Source of the DNA: Prevotella scopos JCM 17725 | Lineage (GTDB): Bacteria; Bacteroidota; Bacteroidia; Bacteroidales; Bacteroidaceae | Reading direction: 5' to 3' | DNA: 64,000 nucleotides | Assembly (NCBI RefSeq): GCF_018127785.1 | Contig: NZ_CP072389.1 | Location: 1,372,605-1,436,604, forward strand | In this document: piece after piece, positions 9,283 through 17,844 of the stretch | Numbering within the stretch: position 1 is the first letter of the stretch | Layout: every line of letters starts with the position of its first letter | Translations under genes and position numbers: made by a program | Notes under the pieces: generated by a model | What the model was told of the DNA's origin: nothing | The model's input: only the letters and a program-made list of their open reading frames with translations | The model's database searches: none

Positions 9283-9481
9283 AATCTGTGTATAACATTA
9301 TGTTGTTTGAAACTTTTAATCAGATAGAATTAAAACCTAATAATTCCAATTAGCCGAGAGTCTATTTTCGAGAAGGTGTAATGCACTAAACGTTAATGTG
9401 TGAACCGTGAGAAGAGGAAACTGATGGACAGATATCATTTGAAAAATTTTGAATTGATAAACTATAACAATATATTAAGCT

Positions 9482-10150
9482 ATGAATGAAAAAGATGAAT
9501 TACGTCAACGGACAAAGAAAAAGCGTCTTCGCATCACCTTTCCCGATGGGAAAGTGATTTGCTGTAAGAGCTCTTTATCAACGATGATAGCCACTTTTAT
9601 CGAGATAGGCTCTGACAAATTCCCTTTGATTGACATGACGATGTGCCACCTCCCACTCTTGTCAAAGACCATCTATCCAAAGTATGAAGAATGGATGAAA
9701 CCCGTCTGCGATGGTTGGTATGTTAACACACAGTCTGATGCAGATACGAGGTATATGCAGCTGCGGTCTATCAGTAATCAGCTCTCCCTAGGACTTGTCG
9801 TTGAAGTGGGTGCAGATTTTGATGTCCATACTGATTCCGATACCTCGAAAAGGAAGAGAAATAGTGATAGGTTGCAGGTAACGTTTCCCGATGGTGAGAC
9901 GATAGGCAAGGGCAATGCTACAGAAACCTATCTTGAGGCGATAAAGAAGATGGGTATCAATGATATCGTGCGTAAACATATTCCATGGGGCAAAAGCGAA
10001 TTAATAACATCTACACAGCAAACGAAGTATCAGGTGCAGATTGATGAACAGCGATGGCTTACCACCCCTACTACAACGAAGGAAAAAGTAAAAGTCCTGC
10101 GTATTGTCAGTGCTATGCTCCGCATTAAGATTGAGGTCAGCTGCGGGTAG
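9482..10150 (+). CDS. Hypothetical protein with a duplicated FPDG domain, R-M neighbour
   Basis: This 222-residue soluble protein contains the same short module twice: LRITFPDGKVI..ST.IATFIEIG (about 17-46) and LQVTFPDGETIG..TETYLEAIKKMGINDIV (about 128-160). Between them is an LPLLSKTIYPKYEEWMKPVCDGWYVNTQSDADTRYMQLRSIS-like segment. I recall related Bacteroidota proteins beside restriction or methylation genes, always of unknown function. It has its own promoter. The duplicated module and strongly basic start (KKKR) suit nucleic-acid binding, but there is no catalytic signature. It may belong to the same defence cassette as the two genes upstream. Confidence 0.7.
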   Translation: MNEKDELRQRTKKKRLRITFPDGKVICCKSSLSTMIATFIEIGSDKFPLIDMTMCHLPLLSKTIYPKYEEWMKPVCDGWYVNTQSDADTRYMQLRSISNQLSLGLVVEVGADFDVHTDSDTSKRKRNSDRLQVTFPDGETIGKGNATETYLEAIKKMGINDIVRKHIPWGKSELITSTQQTKYQVQIDEQRWLTTPTTTKEKVKVLRIVSAMLRIKIEVSCG

Positions 10151-10271
10151 AAGGGGGAAGACAGTAACGAGGCAGGCAGTAAAATAGCGACTACGAACAT
10201 GAGGGGGTGTCAGAAGGCAAATTAATAACTTGACAACTTTCAAACGATAAGTAATTTTCTTAAAGCAAAGA

Positions 10272-10319
10272 AAAGACCGTTTCTAGACTCAAAATTGAGT
10301 ACAGAAACGGTCTTTTTTT
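10272..10319. terminator. Bidirectional intrinsic terminator between convergent genes
   Basis: AAAGACCGTTTCT (10272-10284) pairs with AGAAACGGTCTTT (10303-10315); the inner loop also folds (ACTC..GAGT). The T-run to 10319 serves the plus strand and the A-run on the other side serves the minus strand. Confidence 0.85.
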
Positions 10320-10369
10320 AATGAATTGTTTCAAACTGTAAGGTTATCAAAATGGTATTTGCATTTTGA
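10272..10369 (-). repeat. 98-bp terminator-bearing interspersed element, copy A
   Basis: Read on the minus strand, this aligns without gaps to 34190-34287 with 82 of 98 positions the same. Both copies begin 22-28 nt after the stop codon of a gene on the same strand and end in the terminator hairpin. In the stem two base pairs differ between copies with both partners changed (A-T to C-G and G-C to A-T), so pairing is kept. Confidence 0.8.
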
Positions 10370-10391
10370 TATACCCATTCTCTTTCCTTCT

Positions 10392-13300
10392 CTATTCCCC
10401 CACATGTCCTGTTCGCTTCAGCACGCCCCACATCTGTAGTTCGCCTTTGATTGCTTTGAGATAGCTCTTGAAGAGGACATAATACATAATCCAGCGATAG
10501 AAGAAGCGCTGGGGGATAACCCACAGAAGAACCCATAAGCCTTCGCCTTCAAAGATGTAAGCCATGATAGACACACTCGCATCGATGATGAGGAAGATAA
10601 GGTAATAGAAGAATATCTGTAAGGCGTTACCACTGAAGAGTCCGAGTAGCATCAGCACGTCAGCCAGTGGGGAGAACGTTGGGATGATATACTGGAAGAT
10701 AAGCATGTTCGGCATAGCCCACAGACCGAAACCCTTCTTGGAAGGCGCAAAGAGTGATGACCGATGCTTCCAAAAGGCTTGCATCACACCAAAGCACCAG
10801 CGGATACGCTGTTTTACGAACTGACGCAGGGTTTCTGGTGCTTCAGTCATTGCCACGGCATAATTCTCATTCTCAATGATATATCCATGCTCGTTGATAC
10901 TCATCGTCAGGTCGCAGTCTTCGGCTAAGGTATCGGTGGTAAAGCCACCCACTTCCTCAATCACCTTCTTGCGGAAAGCCCCGATGGCACCTGGCACAAC
11001 CGTTATGGCATTGATATTAGAGTAAGCCATACGGTCGAAGTTCTGACTACTCGTATATTCAATAGCCTGCCAGTAGGTGAGCATATTCCGTTGGTTCCCG
11101 ACCTTCACATTTCCTGCAACGGCTCCGACACGCTGCTCCTTATCCGCAATGAAATGCTTCATCAGTCGGCTTACAGCATCATTCTTCAATTGTGTATCGG
11201 CATCAATACAAACGACATACTCTGTAGGACAGGCCGCAATACCATAGTTCAGGGCTGAAGCCTTTCCGCCATTCTTCTTAGCCAACACCGTGACCATGTC
11301 ATCATTGTTGAAAGCTGCCCGCACTCGTTCGAGCGTATGGTCCTTACTACCATCATCAACGAAGTAGATATGCAGATTAGGATAGTCCTGCTGTTTGAGG
11401 GTTGTGAGCGTGCGCACGACATTCACCTCCTCATTATAACCGGGGACAATGATGGCAACGGCAGGTGCGGTGTTAGCATCGATTGGAGAATAGTGGCGTC
11501 GATTCTCCACACGTTTCTCTCGAATCATCAAGACATACATAAAGATTAGGCGCATCATGCCCAAGACGAGGAATACCAGGAAGAGCGCTGTCAGGAAGTC
11601 TGAGACATGATAAATCATCTCTGCTAACCAGAGGTTGGTCTGCATCGCATAGTAAGCCTTACCTTTATTAATCGCAGGCATGAGTGTTTGCTTGTCCATA
11701 CCCAAGTATTGTTCGATGGAGATGAACTGATAACCCTCCCGCTGCAGCGTCTCTATGATACGTGGTAGGGCATCAAGGGTAGGCTTTCGAGTGCTACCAC
11801 CCGCATCGTGAAGCAAGATGATATGTCCGTCCTCATGGTGTACGCCGTCGATGACACGTTGGTAAATCTGGTCAGCAGTGACGTTCGGTTCCCAGTCGTT
11901 CGGGTCGATAGATTCTCCAACGAAGAGATAATTCCGACGTGCAGCCACAATCATTGGCCATATCTCTTCGTGTTCCGTTGGGTCAGCATCGGCATTATAA
12001 GGTGCACGGAAGAGGATGGTGCTATGTCCGGTAACACTCTCAATGAGCATTCTCGTCAACTTTAACTCTGCATAAGAGCGGTCGTCAGAATTCTCAATCA
12101 TGTTATGATGGGTGAAGGTATGGTTACCGATGGTGTGCCCAGCGTCATAAACCTGCCTTACCAGGGGCAGATTCTTCTCCATCTGCAGTCCCACCATGAA
12201 GAAGGCAGCAGGGACATTATACTTCTTCAGCGTACTGAGCACGGTTGGTGTCCAACGGCTGTCTGGTCCGTCATCGAAGGTGATGACAAGCTGTTTGTCC
12301 TTACATGCTCCTAATCGTTGTATTGTATAGGTAGAAGGAAGGGCACGATAATACTCTTCCGAGATGAGTCGGTTATCCTTATCAATCATTACGGAGATAC
12401 GTCCGGGATGAGGTTCTGACGTCACGCTGAGTACCTCACCTGCACCAACGAAGTTGACATCATCGGTACCATTGAGTTGCATGAGCTTCGCAATAGACAT
12501 CCTTGCTACGTTCTCCCATGACATATCTTTCCCATAGTAACGCCATATACGTTTGTCTTCAGTACCCAAGCGCCAGAGGGCGAAGCCTGCCAGATGGTAT
12601 TCTGCACCGAAGCGCATGATGTTGAAGGTGGTGGCAGCATCGGTGAAGAACACCTGGTGAACCTTCTTGTCGTCAGTGTTCTGATAGGAGAAGTTAAGGT
12701 TGTAGGTATCGTCATCAAACCTCACCTTAGTGTCAGCATCCTGTGCGATAGCCATTGTCTGGTCGAAGGACACGGTTGTCCCACGCTCACCATTCGCCCA
12801 GTCGTAACCATAGGTAGCCATACCAAGGACAATCTTGTCATTAGGGACATTCTTAGCAGCCCAGTCGGTGGCTTTTTCTACCCATCGTTGTGAGCTAACC
12901 GCACCCGGCTGACTTTCAATGTTATGTTCGTCGTAAGCCATGAGGAAGAGGTAGTCGTTATATTTCGCTAGTTCCTGCATGTTATAGTCTTCGTTGAAAG
13001 GGGCTACGGCTTGCGTGACATAGAGTCCGTGTGCATGGAAGATGCGTGAGAAGTCTCGGACGAGCTGGTTGAGCAGTTCGTTATCTGCGATGTTAAGTTC
13101 CTCTAAGTCGAGGTTGATACCCGCAAAACCATATTGCTTACACTTTTGAACCATCTCATTGATGAGTGCCATACGTTTCTTATCGTTGCGCATGATACGC
13201 CCAATGGCTTCAGGACGGAAGTCGGAGTCATAGTTGTTTGTGAGCATTGGCAGAATTGGGGTTCCAGCCCGTCGCATCAGCCGAAGTGCCTGTTTGTCAA

Positions 13301-13793
13301 TCCGGTATTCCACCTTGTCTGTCTTAGGATTGATGAAGAACCACTCTGGCAACACCATGTTCAGATGTTTAATGTTATTCTTCAGAGAGAGGTACGCATG
13401 CTTATCCCAGTTGACATACCATGCTGAGCGAACGCCAATCCGTGGGTCGTCCCACTCGTTGAAGTATTTCTGCGTTAGGCTGTCAGCCTTCCCTACGAAT
13501 CGTTGCTTCTTGATGGTAGCCTTCGCATAGTTATTGTGCATCTTCTTCTCTTTAAAGAAGTCGCGGAAAGATTTATACAGCTTTGCCGTCTTATTATCTT
13601 TCGTATAAGCCGATGAGGCTGAGATGGCGTTTCGATAGTCGTGCCGGAAAGGCATCTGCGGACTACCCTCCAAGGCGAACATGGCGAGGAAGACGATTCC
13701 AAAAAGAGAGAGAATCGTGATGATTACGCGTAAGGTCCATTTGAAATAACTCCAGCGCTGACGGGAGTCTGTCTGAAAAACTTGCTTGCTCAT
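10392..13793 (-). CDS. Three-domain exopolysaccharide enzyme: GH18-like, NodB deacetylase, GT2 synthase
   Basis: About 1133 residues from the ATG at 13793 (an upstream ATG at 13820 is possible). After an N-terminal membrane helix (about 22-41 from this start) comes a GH18-like domain whose GFAGINLDLEEL motif keeps the catalytic D-x-E but has lost the first two Asp of the usual DxxDxDxE. Next is a polysaccharide deacetylase domain (VITFDDGPD, then IGNHTFTHHN, RAPYNAD and LLHDAGG motifs). After a membrane helix there is a family 2 processive glycosyltransferase (PGYNEE, VDDGS, DADTQ, AEDCD, KQRIRW) and C-terminal membrane helices. The combination fits synthesis and export of a partly deacetylated beta-linked N-acetylglucosamine polymer, as in PgaC/PgaB systems but fused. 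Substrate is inferred from family knowledge. It ends next to a strong terminator. Confidence 0.88.
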   Translation of the reverse strand: MSKQVFQTDSRQRWSYFKWTLRVIITILSLFGIVFLAMFALEGSPQMPFRHDYRNAISASSAYTKDNKTAKLYKSFRDFFKEKKMHNNYAKATIKKQRFVGKADSLTQKYFNEWDDPRIGVRSAWYVNWDKHAYLSLKNNIKHLNMVLPEWFFINPKTDKVEYRIDKQALRLMRRAGTPILPMLTNNYDSDFRPEAIGRIMRNDKKRMALINEMVQKCKQYGFAGINLDLEELNIADNELLNQLVRDFSRIFHAHGLYVTQAVAPFNEDYNMQELAKYNDYLFLMAYDEHNIESQPGAVSSQRWVEKATDWAAKNVPNDKIVLGMATYGYDWANGERGTTVSFDQTMAIAQDADTKVRFDDDTYNLNFSYQNTDDKKVHQVFFTDAATTFNIMRFGAEYHLAGFALWRLGTEDKRIWRYYGKDMSWENVARMSIAKLMQLNGTDDVNFVGAGEVLSVTSEPHPGRISVMIDKDNRLISEEYYRALPSTYTIQRLGACKDKQLVITFDDGPDSRWTPTVLSTLKKYNVPAAFFMVGLQMEKNLPLVRQVYDAGHTIGNHTFTHHNMIENSDDRSYAELKLTRMLIESVTGHSTILFRAPYNADADPTEHEEIWPMIVAARRNYLFVGESIDPNDWEPNVTADQIYQRVIDGVHHEDGHIILLHDAGGSTRKPTLDALPRIIETLQREGYQFISIEQYLGMDKQTLMPAINKGKAYYAMQTNLWLAEMIYHVSDFLTALFLVFLVLGMMRLIFMYVLMIREKRVENRRHYSPIDANTAPAVAIIVPGYNEEVNVVRTLTTLKQQDYPNLHIYFVDDGSKDHTLERVRAAFNNDDMVTVLAKKNGGKASALNYGIAACPTEYVVCIDADTQLKNDAVSRLMKHFIADKEQRVGAVAGNVKVGNQRNMLTYWQAIEYTSSQNFDRMAYSNINAITVVPGAIGAFRKKVIEEVGGFTTDTLAEDCDLTMSINEHGYIIENENYAVAMTEAPETLRQFVKQRIRWCFGVMQAFWKHRSSLFAPSKKGFGLWAMPNMLIFQYIIPTFSPLADVLMLLGLFSGNALQIFFYYLIFLIIDASVSIMAYIFEGEGLWVLLWVIPQRFFYRWIMYYVLFKSYLKAIKGELQMWGVLKRTGHVGE

Positions 13794-14228
13794 AGTTTCT
13801 TTTCTATTAGATGAAAGCAATAATTAAAATCTTTTGATAGTGTGTATCGCCGTGTTTGCTGCTCGGTAGGTTTATCCCAAAGTATATTCCTTCAATAGGA
13901 AATGTGCTGTTGTCTTGATTTCTATAGATACTGTGGGAGATGTCTTTTTACCCATTCACCGCCTGATACACCATGAAAGACGTGCGTTGTTGATGTTTCA
14001 ACACCGAGATGTTATCCTTCAATTTACCAACCTGTTTCCTTCTTCCTGTGCTTTACATTGTTTTTATTTCTTACATCTTGTCGTCTGCTCCATAAAGGAG
14101 TCGTCTGAGGAACGCTCGCGCGAGATGGAGAATCGTGTTGCTTGTAAGCGCACTTCAAGCGGACGTAACATTATCCTAATGCCGTTCAGGAAGATGGAAA
14201 GGACAAAAGGAACCAACTATTATCGATG

Positions 14229-14258
14229 CAAAAGTACAACTTTTATTATAAAAACAAT
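14229..14258 (-). promoter_or_regulatory. Possible promoter for the exopolysaccharide gene
   Basis: On the minus strand TTG, about 18 bp, then TACTTTTG (plus strand 14229-14236) resembles the Bacteroidota promoter. It would give an unusually long leader of about 430 nt (13794-14222). I see no known riboswitch in that leader and no credible gene on the opposite strand. Confidence 0.4.
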
Positions 14259-14468
14259 CACTTTCGTCAGAAAATCACCTCCTGCAGTGGGCAATCATAT
14301 ATGCCATGCGTGTCAGTCGCTTATCAATTGGCTAAACAGAAGGCTTCCGCCATTATTCCAGTGTATCTGCTTGAGTCTGAATAGATAAGAACAAGACTGA
14401 TTCGTCGTTTAATACCGTTGACATAAATCAATAATTAATCGATATATGGATATTTTTCGTATTTCTAC

Positions 14469-14499
14469 TTGACAGTTTGGAATAATTGCAGTATCTTTG
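14469..14499 (+). promoter_or_regulatory. Promoter of the structured RNA candidate
   Basis: TTGA (14469-14472), 19 bp and TATCTTTG (14492-14499) match the Bacteroidota consensus. No protein gene follows for 500 bp; an intrinsic terminator does. Confidence 0.6.
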
Positions 14500-14505
14500 C
14501 ATCGT

Positions 14506-14721
14506 AATTCAAGAGTTACATATCTGGTTACAAGGTATTAGACTTTACAGGTATTTGAGATTGCTCAGGATTATTTTTGAAAATGAAGATTTGTTTAGGT
14601 TAGTAATAGATTTAGGTTTTTAGTTATATTTTAGGTAAAGATTGTAGAAACATTATCGTCGTGAGACGGTGGTTATTCGGAGATAACGGAAGAGTAGTTG
14701 CTCTGCCGTTTTCTTTTTTTT
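14506..14721 (+). ncRNA. Candidate structured non-coding RNA of about 215 nt
   Basis: The segment runs from a consensus promoter to an intrinsic terminator: AACGG-a-AGAG, loop TAGTTG, CTCT-g-CCGTT at 14685-14710, then TTCTTTTTTTT. It has no credible open frame. The 3' half holds two further compact hairpins, CGTC-GTGA-GACG near 14657 and GTTAT-TCGGAG-ATAAC near 14673. Size, isolation, promoter and terminator all fit a stable small RNA such as 6S RNA or a Bacteroidales-specific RNA, but I could not match it to a named family. Confidence 0.5.
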
Positions 14722-14903
14722 ATACCCCCCTTGCAAATCCATAATTCAAAATTCATAATTATGATTACTGCTGTTAACTGTGGCTTATCGCAACAAATAA
14801 CTTTTCTGCTTTTTTACTCGTTAACTCGTTAACTACTAAGAGTTTACCCTGTCTTTATTTACCCTGTCTGCAAGTAGTTTATTCATTTGTCAACTATAAG
14901 CTA

Positions 14904-14990
14904 TGTGCGGAGGCTCCGCACATGTGGTGCGGGAGCCTTGCACAGTTAGTGCGGAGGCTCCGCACAGTTAGTGTTGAGGCTCCGCACCAA
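14904..14990. repeat. Four palindromic GTGCGGAGGCTCCGCAC-type units
   Basis: Four units of about 22 bp follow each other; two contain the perfect palindrome-like GTGCGGAGGCTCCGCAC and two have diverged. The same CCTCCGCAC word forms 22-bp repeats at about 23.8 and 34.5 kb. The array abuts, and seems to have replaced, the 5' part of the antitoxin remnant that follows. Confidence 0.75.
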
Positions 14991-14995
14991 TTAGA

Positions 14996-15106
14996 ATGTT
15001 GCTAGTCCCCGACTTTGGTATTGAACAGGCACTTAATGACAAGGAGCAAGGGCGTGTCAATGAGTATGTCAGTGCAGATGAACTATTTTCCAAATTAGGC
15101 ATCTGA
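14996..15106 (+). pseudogene. RelB/DinJ-type antitoxin, C-terminal remnant
   Basis: Only 36 codons remain, ending DKEQGRVNEYVSADELFSKLGI, the familiar tail of RelB/DinJ antitoxins paired with YafQ toxins. The DNA-binding N-terminal half is missing; its place is taken by the palindromic repeat array. The stop codon overlaps the toxin start (TGATG), the normal arrangement of the pair. Confidence 0.65.
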
Positions 15107-15389
15107 TGGCATATAAACTCTTGACAACACACCAGTTTGAGAAAGACCTCAAACGATGCAAGAAGCGTGGGTTGCCAATGGATAAACTCAAAGAGGTTAT
15201 CAACGAATTGGTAACTAACGGTAGAGTTCCTGCCCAATTTAGACCTCACTTGTTACATGGTAATAGGAATGGGAATGCCATATACAACCTGATTGGTTGC
15301 TTATATGGGAGCAGAACAACACAGAATTAACCTTGCTCATGATGAATACGGGAACACACGCTGATTTATTTGGAAAGACGAAACGATAA
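15106..15389 (+). pseudogene. YafQ-family mRNA interferase toxin, frameshifted
   Basis: The frame starts MAYKLLTTHQFEKDLKRCKKRGLPMDKL, typical of YafQ/RelE-superfamily ribosome-dependent endoribonucleases. It goes out of frame near 15262-15275 and stops at 15330. A second frame carries the rest of the family: ECHIQPDWLLIWEQNN, TELTLLMMNTGTHADLF, ending at 15389. Some bases are missing around the expected G-Y-x-x-x-W-E segment. With the antitoxin truncated as well, loss of the toxin was needed for survival or came first; either way the pair is dead. Confidence 0.8.
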
Positions 15390-15619
15390 GACCAAGGGAT
15401 AAATCATTGTATGTTTATTTTTAGATGACTTTTTTTAGACCCTTATCCACGCAAACTTTAACTGACTACGAATTTCTCTAATTACGCAAATACCTATTGC
15501 AAAGTTCTTCGTTTCATACGTAATCGGTAGAAATCATAAAGTTCAAAGCTCAAAGCTCAAAGTTCAAAGGATAGAAAGAATATGTCCTTATGTCATTCTG
15601 TCTAAGGATGCGGCATATA

Positions 15620-15653
15620 CAAAAAAAGGAACACTCTGTTGAGTATTCCTTTT
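15620..15653 (-). terminator. Terminator of tRNA-Arg
   Basis: On the minus strand AAAGGAA-ACT pairs with AGT-TTCCTTT around a CAACAG loop, followed by a T-run. It lies directly after the tRNA 3' end. Confidence 0.7.
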
Positions 15654-15654
15654 G

Positions 15655-15728
15655 TGATTCCGACAGGATTCAAACCTGTAACCTCTTGATCCGTAGTCAA
15701 GTGCTCTATTCAGTTGAGCTACGGAACC
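15655..15728 (-). tRNA. tRNA-Arg (anticodon ACG)
   Basis: The minus strand folds as a cloverleaf: acceptor GGTTCCG/CGGAATC with one G-T pair, D arm TAGCTCAACTGAATAGAGCA, anticodon stem CTTGA/TCAAG with loop CTACGGA (anticodon ACG), and T arm ACAGG-TTTGAAT-CCTGT. The discriminator is A and CCA is not encoded. ACG, with A34 deaminated to inosine, reads CGN arginine codons. Short copies of TTCAAAGCTC in tandem lie downstream near 15540-15570. Confidence 0.93.
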
Positions 15729-15835
15729 ATTGTTATGGTTGCAAGCAGATGATGAATAAATCATTCATTTCTGAATTGCGAGTGCAAAGGTATTGCTTTT
15801 TATTCGTTCTACCAAATGTTTTGCAATCTTTTTTA

Positions 15836-16480
15836 TTATTTTTTTTCTTCCTCATCTTGTAGCGTGGGGAGAGAGATATGGTAACCCACTGCAACGAAAC
15901 GAATTAAACAGATGGCGAGGAATGTCACGATAACGGTTATTGGGAGTGACAATCCCAGCGAGAAGAGTCCCCAATAGATGAGGCCACCTGCCACACTCGC
16001 CATTGCATAAATCTCTTTATGGAAGATAACAGGGATGTTGTTCAGCAGTATGTCACGGATAACGCCGCCTGCCACACCGGTGATACACCCCATGATGATA
16101 GCCACCCAGAAGGGATGTCCCAGGGCGATGGTCTTCTGAATACCAGCGATTGTGAAGAGTGCCAGACCGAGGGTATCGAAGACGAACCATGCATTGCTTA
16201 GACGACGAATCCACCTATGCGACAAGATGATGAGGAAGAGTGCCAGACCCGTACAAAGCACATACATAATGTTTGACGTCCAGAAGGGTCTTACGCCCAA
16301 CATGGTGTCGCGAATCGTACCGCCACCAATGGCGACGGCAAAGCCACAAACGTACCCTCCGAACCAATCGAAGTGTTTCTGTGCGGCATGGCGGATGCCC
16401 GATATGGCAAACGCAAATGTTCCGAGAAACTCCAGTATCACCTGAAGCGTACGGACTAGATGAGGATCAGTGTAGATCAT
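15836..16480 (-). CDS. TRIC/UPF0126-family membrane channel protein (YicG-like)
   Basis: Two copies of a three-helix unit, each with a glycine motif (AIGGGTIRDTMLG near residues 45-57 and GVAGGVIRDILLNN near 130-143), identify the TRIC cation channel/UPF0126 family. The first pore-region segment reads FLGTFAFAISGIRHAA. I use the ATG at 16480 (MIYTDPHLVRTLQ); the open frame extends upstream to 16534 only because it runs through a GC-rich palindromic repeat, which would add an unrelated PPSPFGEGRGG tail. Family members form trimeric monovalent-cation channels; the physiological role in Bacteroidota is not established. The C-terminus ends in an acidic/lysine tail. Confidence 0.88.
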   Translation of the reverse strand: MIYTDPHLVRTLQVILEFLGTFAFAISGIRHAAQKHFDWFGGYVCGFAVAIGGGTIRDTMLGVRPFWTSNIMYVLCTGLALFLIILSHRWIRRLSNAWFVFDTLGLALFTIAGIQKTIALGHPFWVAIIMGCITGVAGGVIRDILLNNIPVIFHKEIYAMASVAGGLIYWGLFSLGLSLPITVIVTFLAICLIRFVAVGYHISLPTLQDEEEKK

Positions 16481-16496
16481 ATTTGAATAAATAAAA

Positions 16497-16531
16497 GCCC
16501 CACCCCGACCCTCCCCGAAGGGGGAGGGAGG
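16497..16531. repeat. GC-rich palindromic repeat, copy 1
   Basis: GCCCCACCCCGACCC then CTCCCCGAAGGGGGAGGGA. It is the inverted partner of the copy at 16697-16768 about 165 bp away. It lies just upstream of the channel gene start. Confidence 0.8.
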
Positions 16532-16696
16532 CAAATAGGATAAGGTTCGCTGTATGTCCTTGCTGGAGTAATAAGACTATCTTCTCATTGTTATACAATA
16601 AAGAAAATTGATTTACATATTATAATTACATAATCCCTCCATGTAAACTATGCTCATTGCTTGCATAAACTTAGAGTACTACCCTTTGTTATCTGC

Positions 16697-16768
16697 ACTC
16701 CCCTCCTTTCGGAGGGGCTGGGGGAGGCTTTCTCCCTCCCCCTTCGGGGAGGGTCGGGGTGGGGCTTC
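16697..16768. repeat. GC-rich palindromic repeat, copies 2-3
   Basis: Two hairpins in tandem: CCCCTCC-TTTC-GGAGGGG and CCCTCCC-CCTTC-GGGGAGGG, followed by TCGGGGTGGGGC. The element reaches the last codons of the neighbouring dehydrogenase gene, whose stop overlaps its edge. It can act as a 3' stabilising hairpin. Confidence 0.8.
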
Positions 16769-17717
16769 ACACCACGTTCTGTGGCTCTCCTGCAATAAAC
16801 TTCTTAATATTCTCAACACATATTGCCATTAGTCGCTCACGTGCGTCACGTGTTGCCCAAGCGATGTGTGGCGTGATAAACGCATTGGGTTGATGGAAGA
16901 GTGGATTGTCAGCGCGAGGAGGTTCCTCGGTCAGCACGTCGGCACAATAAGCTGCGAGTTGTCCGCTCTCCAGGGCATCAGCAACAGCCTGCTCGTCGAT
17001 GAGACCACCACGTCCGGTATTGATGAGGATAGCACCACGGCGTACACCCTTCAGCGTCTCAGCGTTAATCATACGCGTGTTCTCCGCCGTCAAAGGACAA
17101 TGCAAGGTGATAACGTCAGACGTACTGAGCAAGCCTTCAAGGGTTGTCTTACGGATACACTCTGGTAGGTCGCTACTGTTCTTACTCGTGCAAGCCGAGA
17201 TATCCATACCCAGGGCATGTGCAATCATTGCCACTTTCTGACCGATGTTGCCTAAGCCAACGATACCGAGTGTCTTACCAGCGAGTTCCACGAGTGGTGT
17301 GTCCCAATAGCAGAAGTCCTGCTGCTTGCTCCATTCGCCACGACGCACAGCCTCAGCATAATGGTCAACATGGGTGGTAGCGTTCAGGAGAAGGGCAAAG
17401 ACGTGCTGTGCCACGCTATCCGTACTATAGGCAGGGATATTGCATACCACGATACCACGTTCACGTGCTGCAGCAACATCGATATTGTTATAACCTGTTG
17501 CTAGTTCACCGATATACTTCAATCGTGGAAGCTGTTCGAGCACCTCACGGGTGATGTTAACCTTATTGATAAGGATACCATCCGCATCTTTTGCTCGTTC
17601 AACGACTTGTTCTTGACTTGTGCGCTCATAGATGGTGCACTCTGCGATTTCTTTTATAGGCTCCCATGAGAGGTCGCCAGGATTGACTGCGTGGCAGTCG
17701 AGAATTGCTATTTTCAT
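16767..17717 (-). CDS. D-2-hydroxyacid dehydrogenase (hydroxypyruvate/glycerate dehydrogenase-like)
   Basis: 316 residues with the full 2-hydroxyacid dehydrogenase layout: substrate-domain motif LATGYNNIDVAAARERG, the NAD-binding LGIVGLGNIGQKVA glycine motif (about 150-160), LINTGRGGLIDE with the catalytic Arg, the Glu of DVLTEEPP, and the catalytic His in ITPHIAWAT. It interconverts a 2-keto acid and D-2-hydroxyacid with NAD(H). The motif set and length are closest to glycerate/hydroxypyruvate reductases rather than PdxB or SerA (no ACT domain), but substrate preference cannot be fixed by sequence. It stands alone with the neighbouring minus-strand genes, without tight spacing. Confidence 0.92.
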   Translation of the reverse strand: MKIAILDCHAVNPGDLSWEPIKEIAECTIYERTSQEQVVERAKDADGILINKVNITREVLEQLPRLKYIGELATGYNNIDVAAARERGIVVCNIPAYSTDSVAQHVFALLLNATTHVDHYAEAVRRGEWSKQQDFCYWDTPLVELAGKTLGIVGLGNIGQKVAMIAHALGMDISACTSKNSSDLPECIRKTTLEGLLSTSDVITLHCPLTAENTRMINAETLKGVRRGAILINTGRGGLIDEQAVADALESGQLAAYCADVLTEEPPRADNPLFHQPNAFITPHIAWATRDARERLMAICVENIKKFIAGEPQNVV

Positions 17718-17844
17718 GTTTGTTGGGTGTTGGGTGTTGAGTGTCGATGAATTGTATTGTTAAGTAATCATCGACCTATGAAAATTATCAGAATCATTTC
17801 CATCCATTGTCTCAACTTTATTCTTATATCATTCTAACTTTATC

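Noticed and set aside
13915..14388. 157-codon frame between the exopolysaccharide gene and the RNA candidate
   Set aside because: Cys/His/Arg-rich, unstructured composition and no promoter in the right direction; more likely the long leader of the opposite gene.
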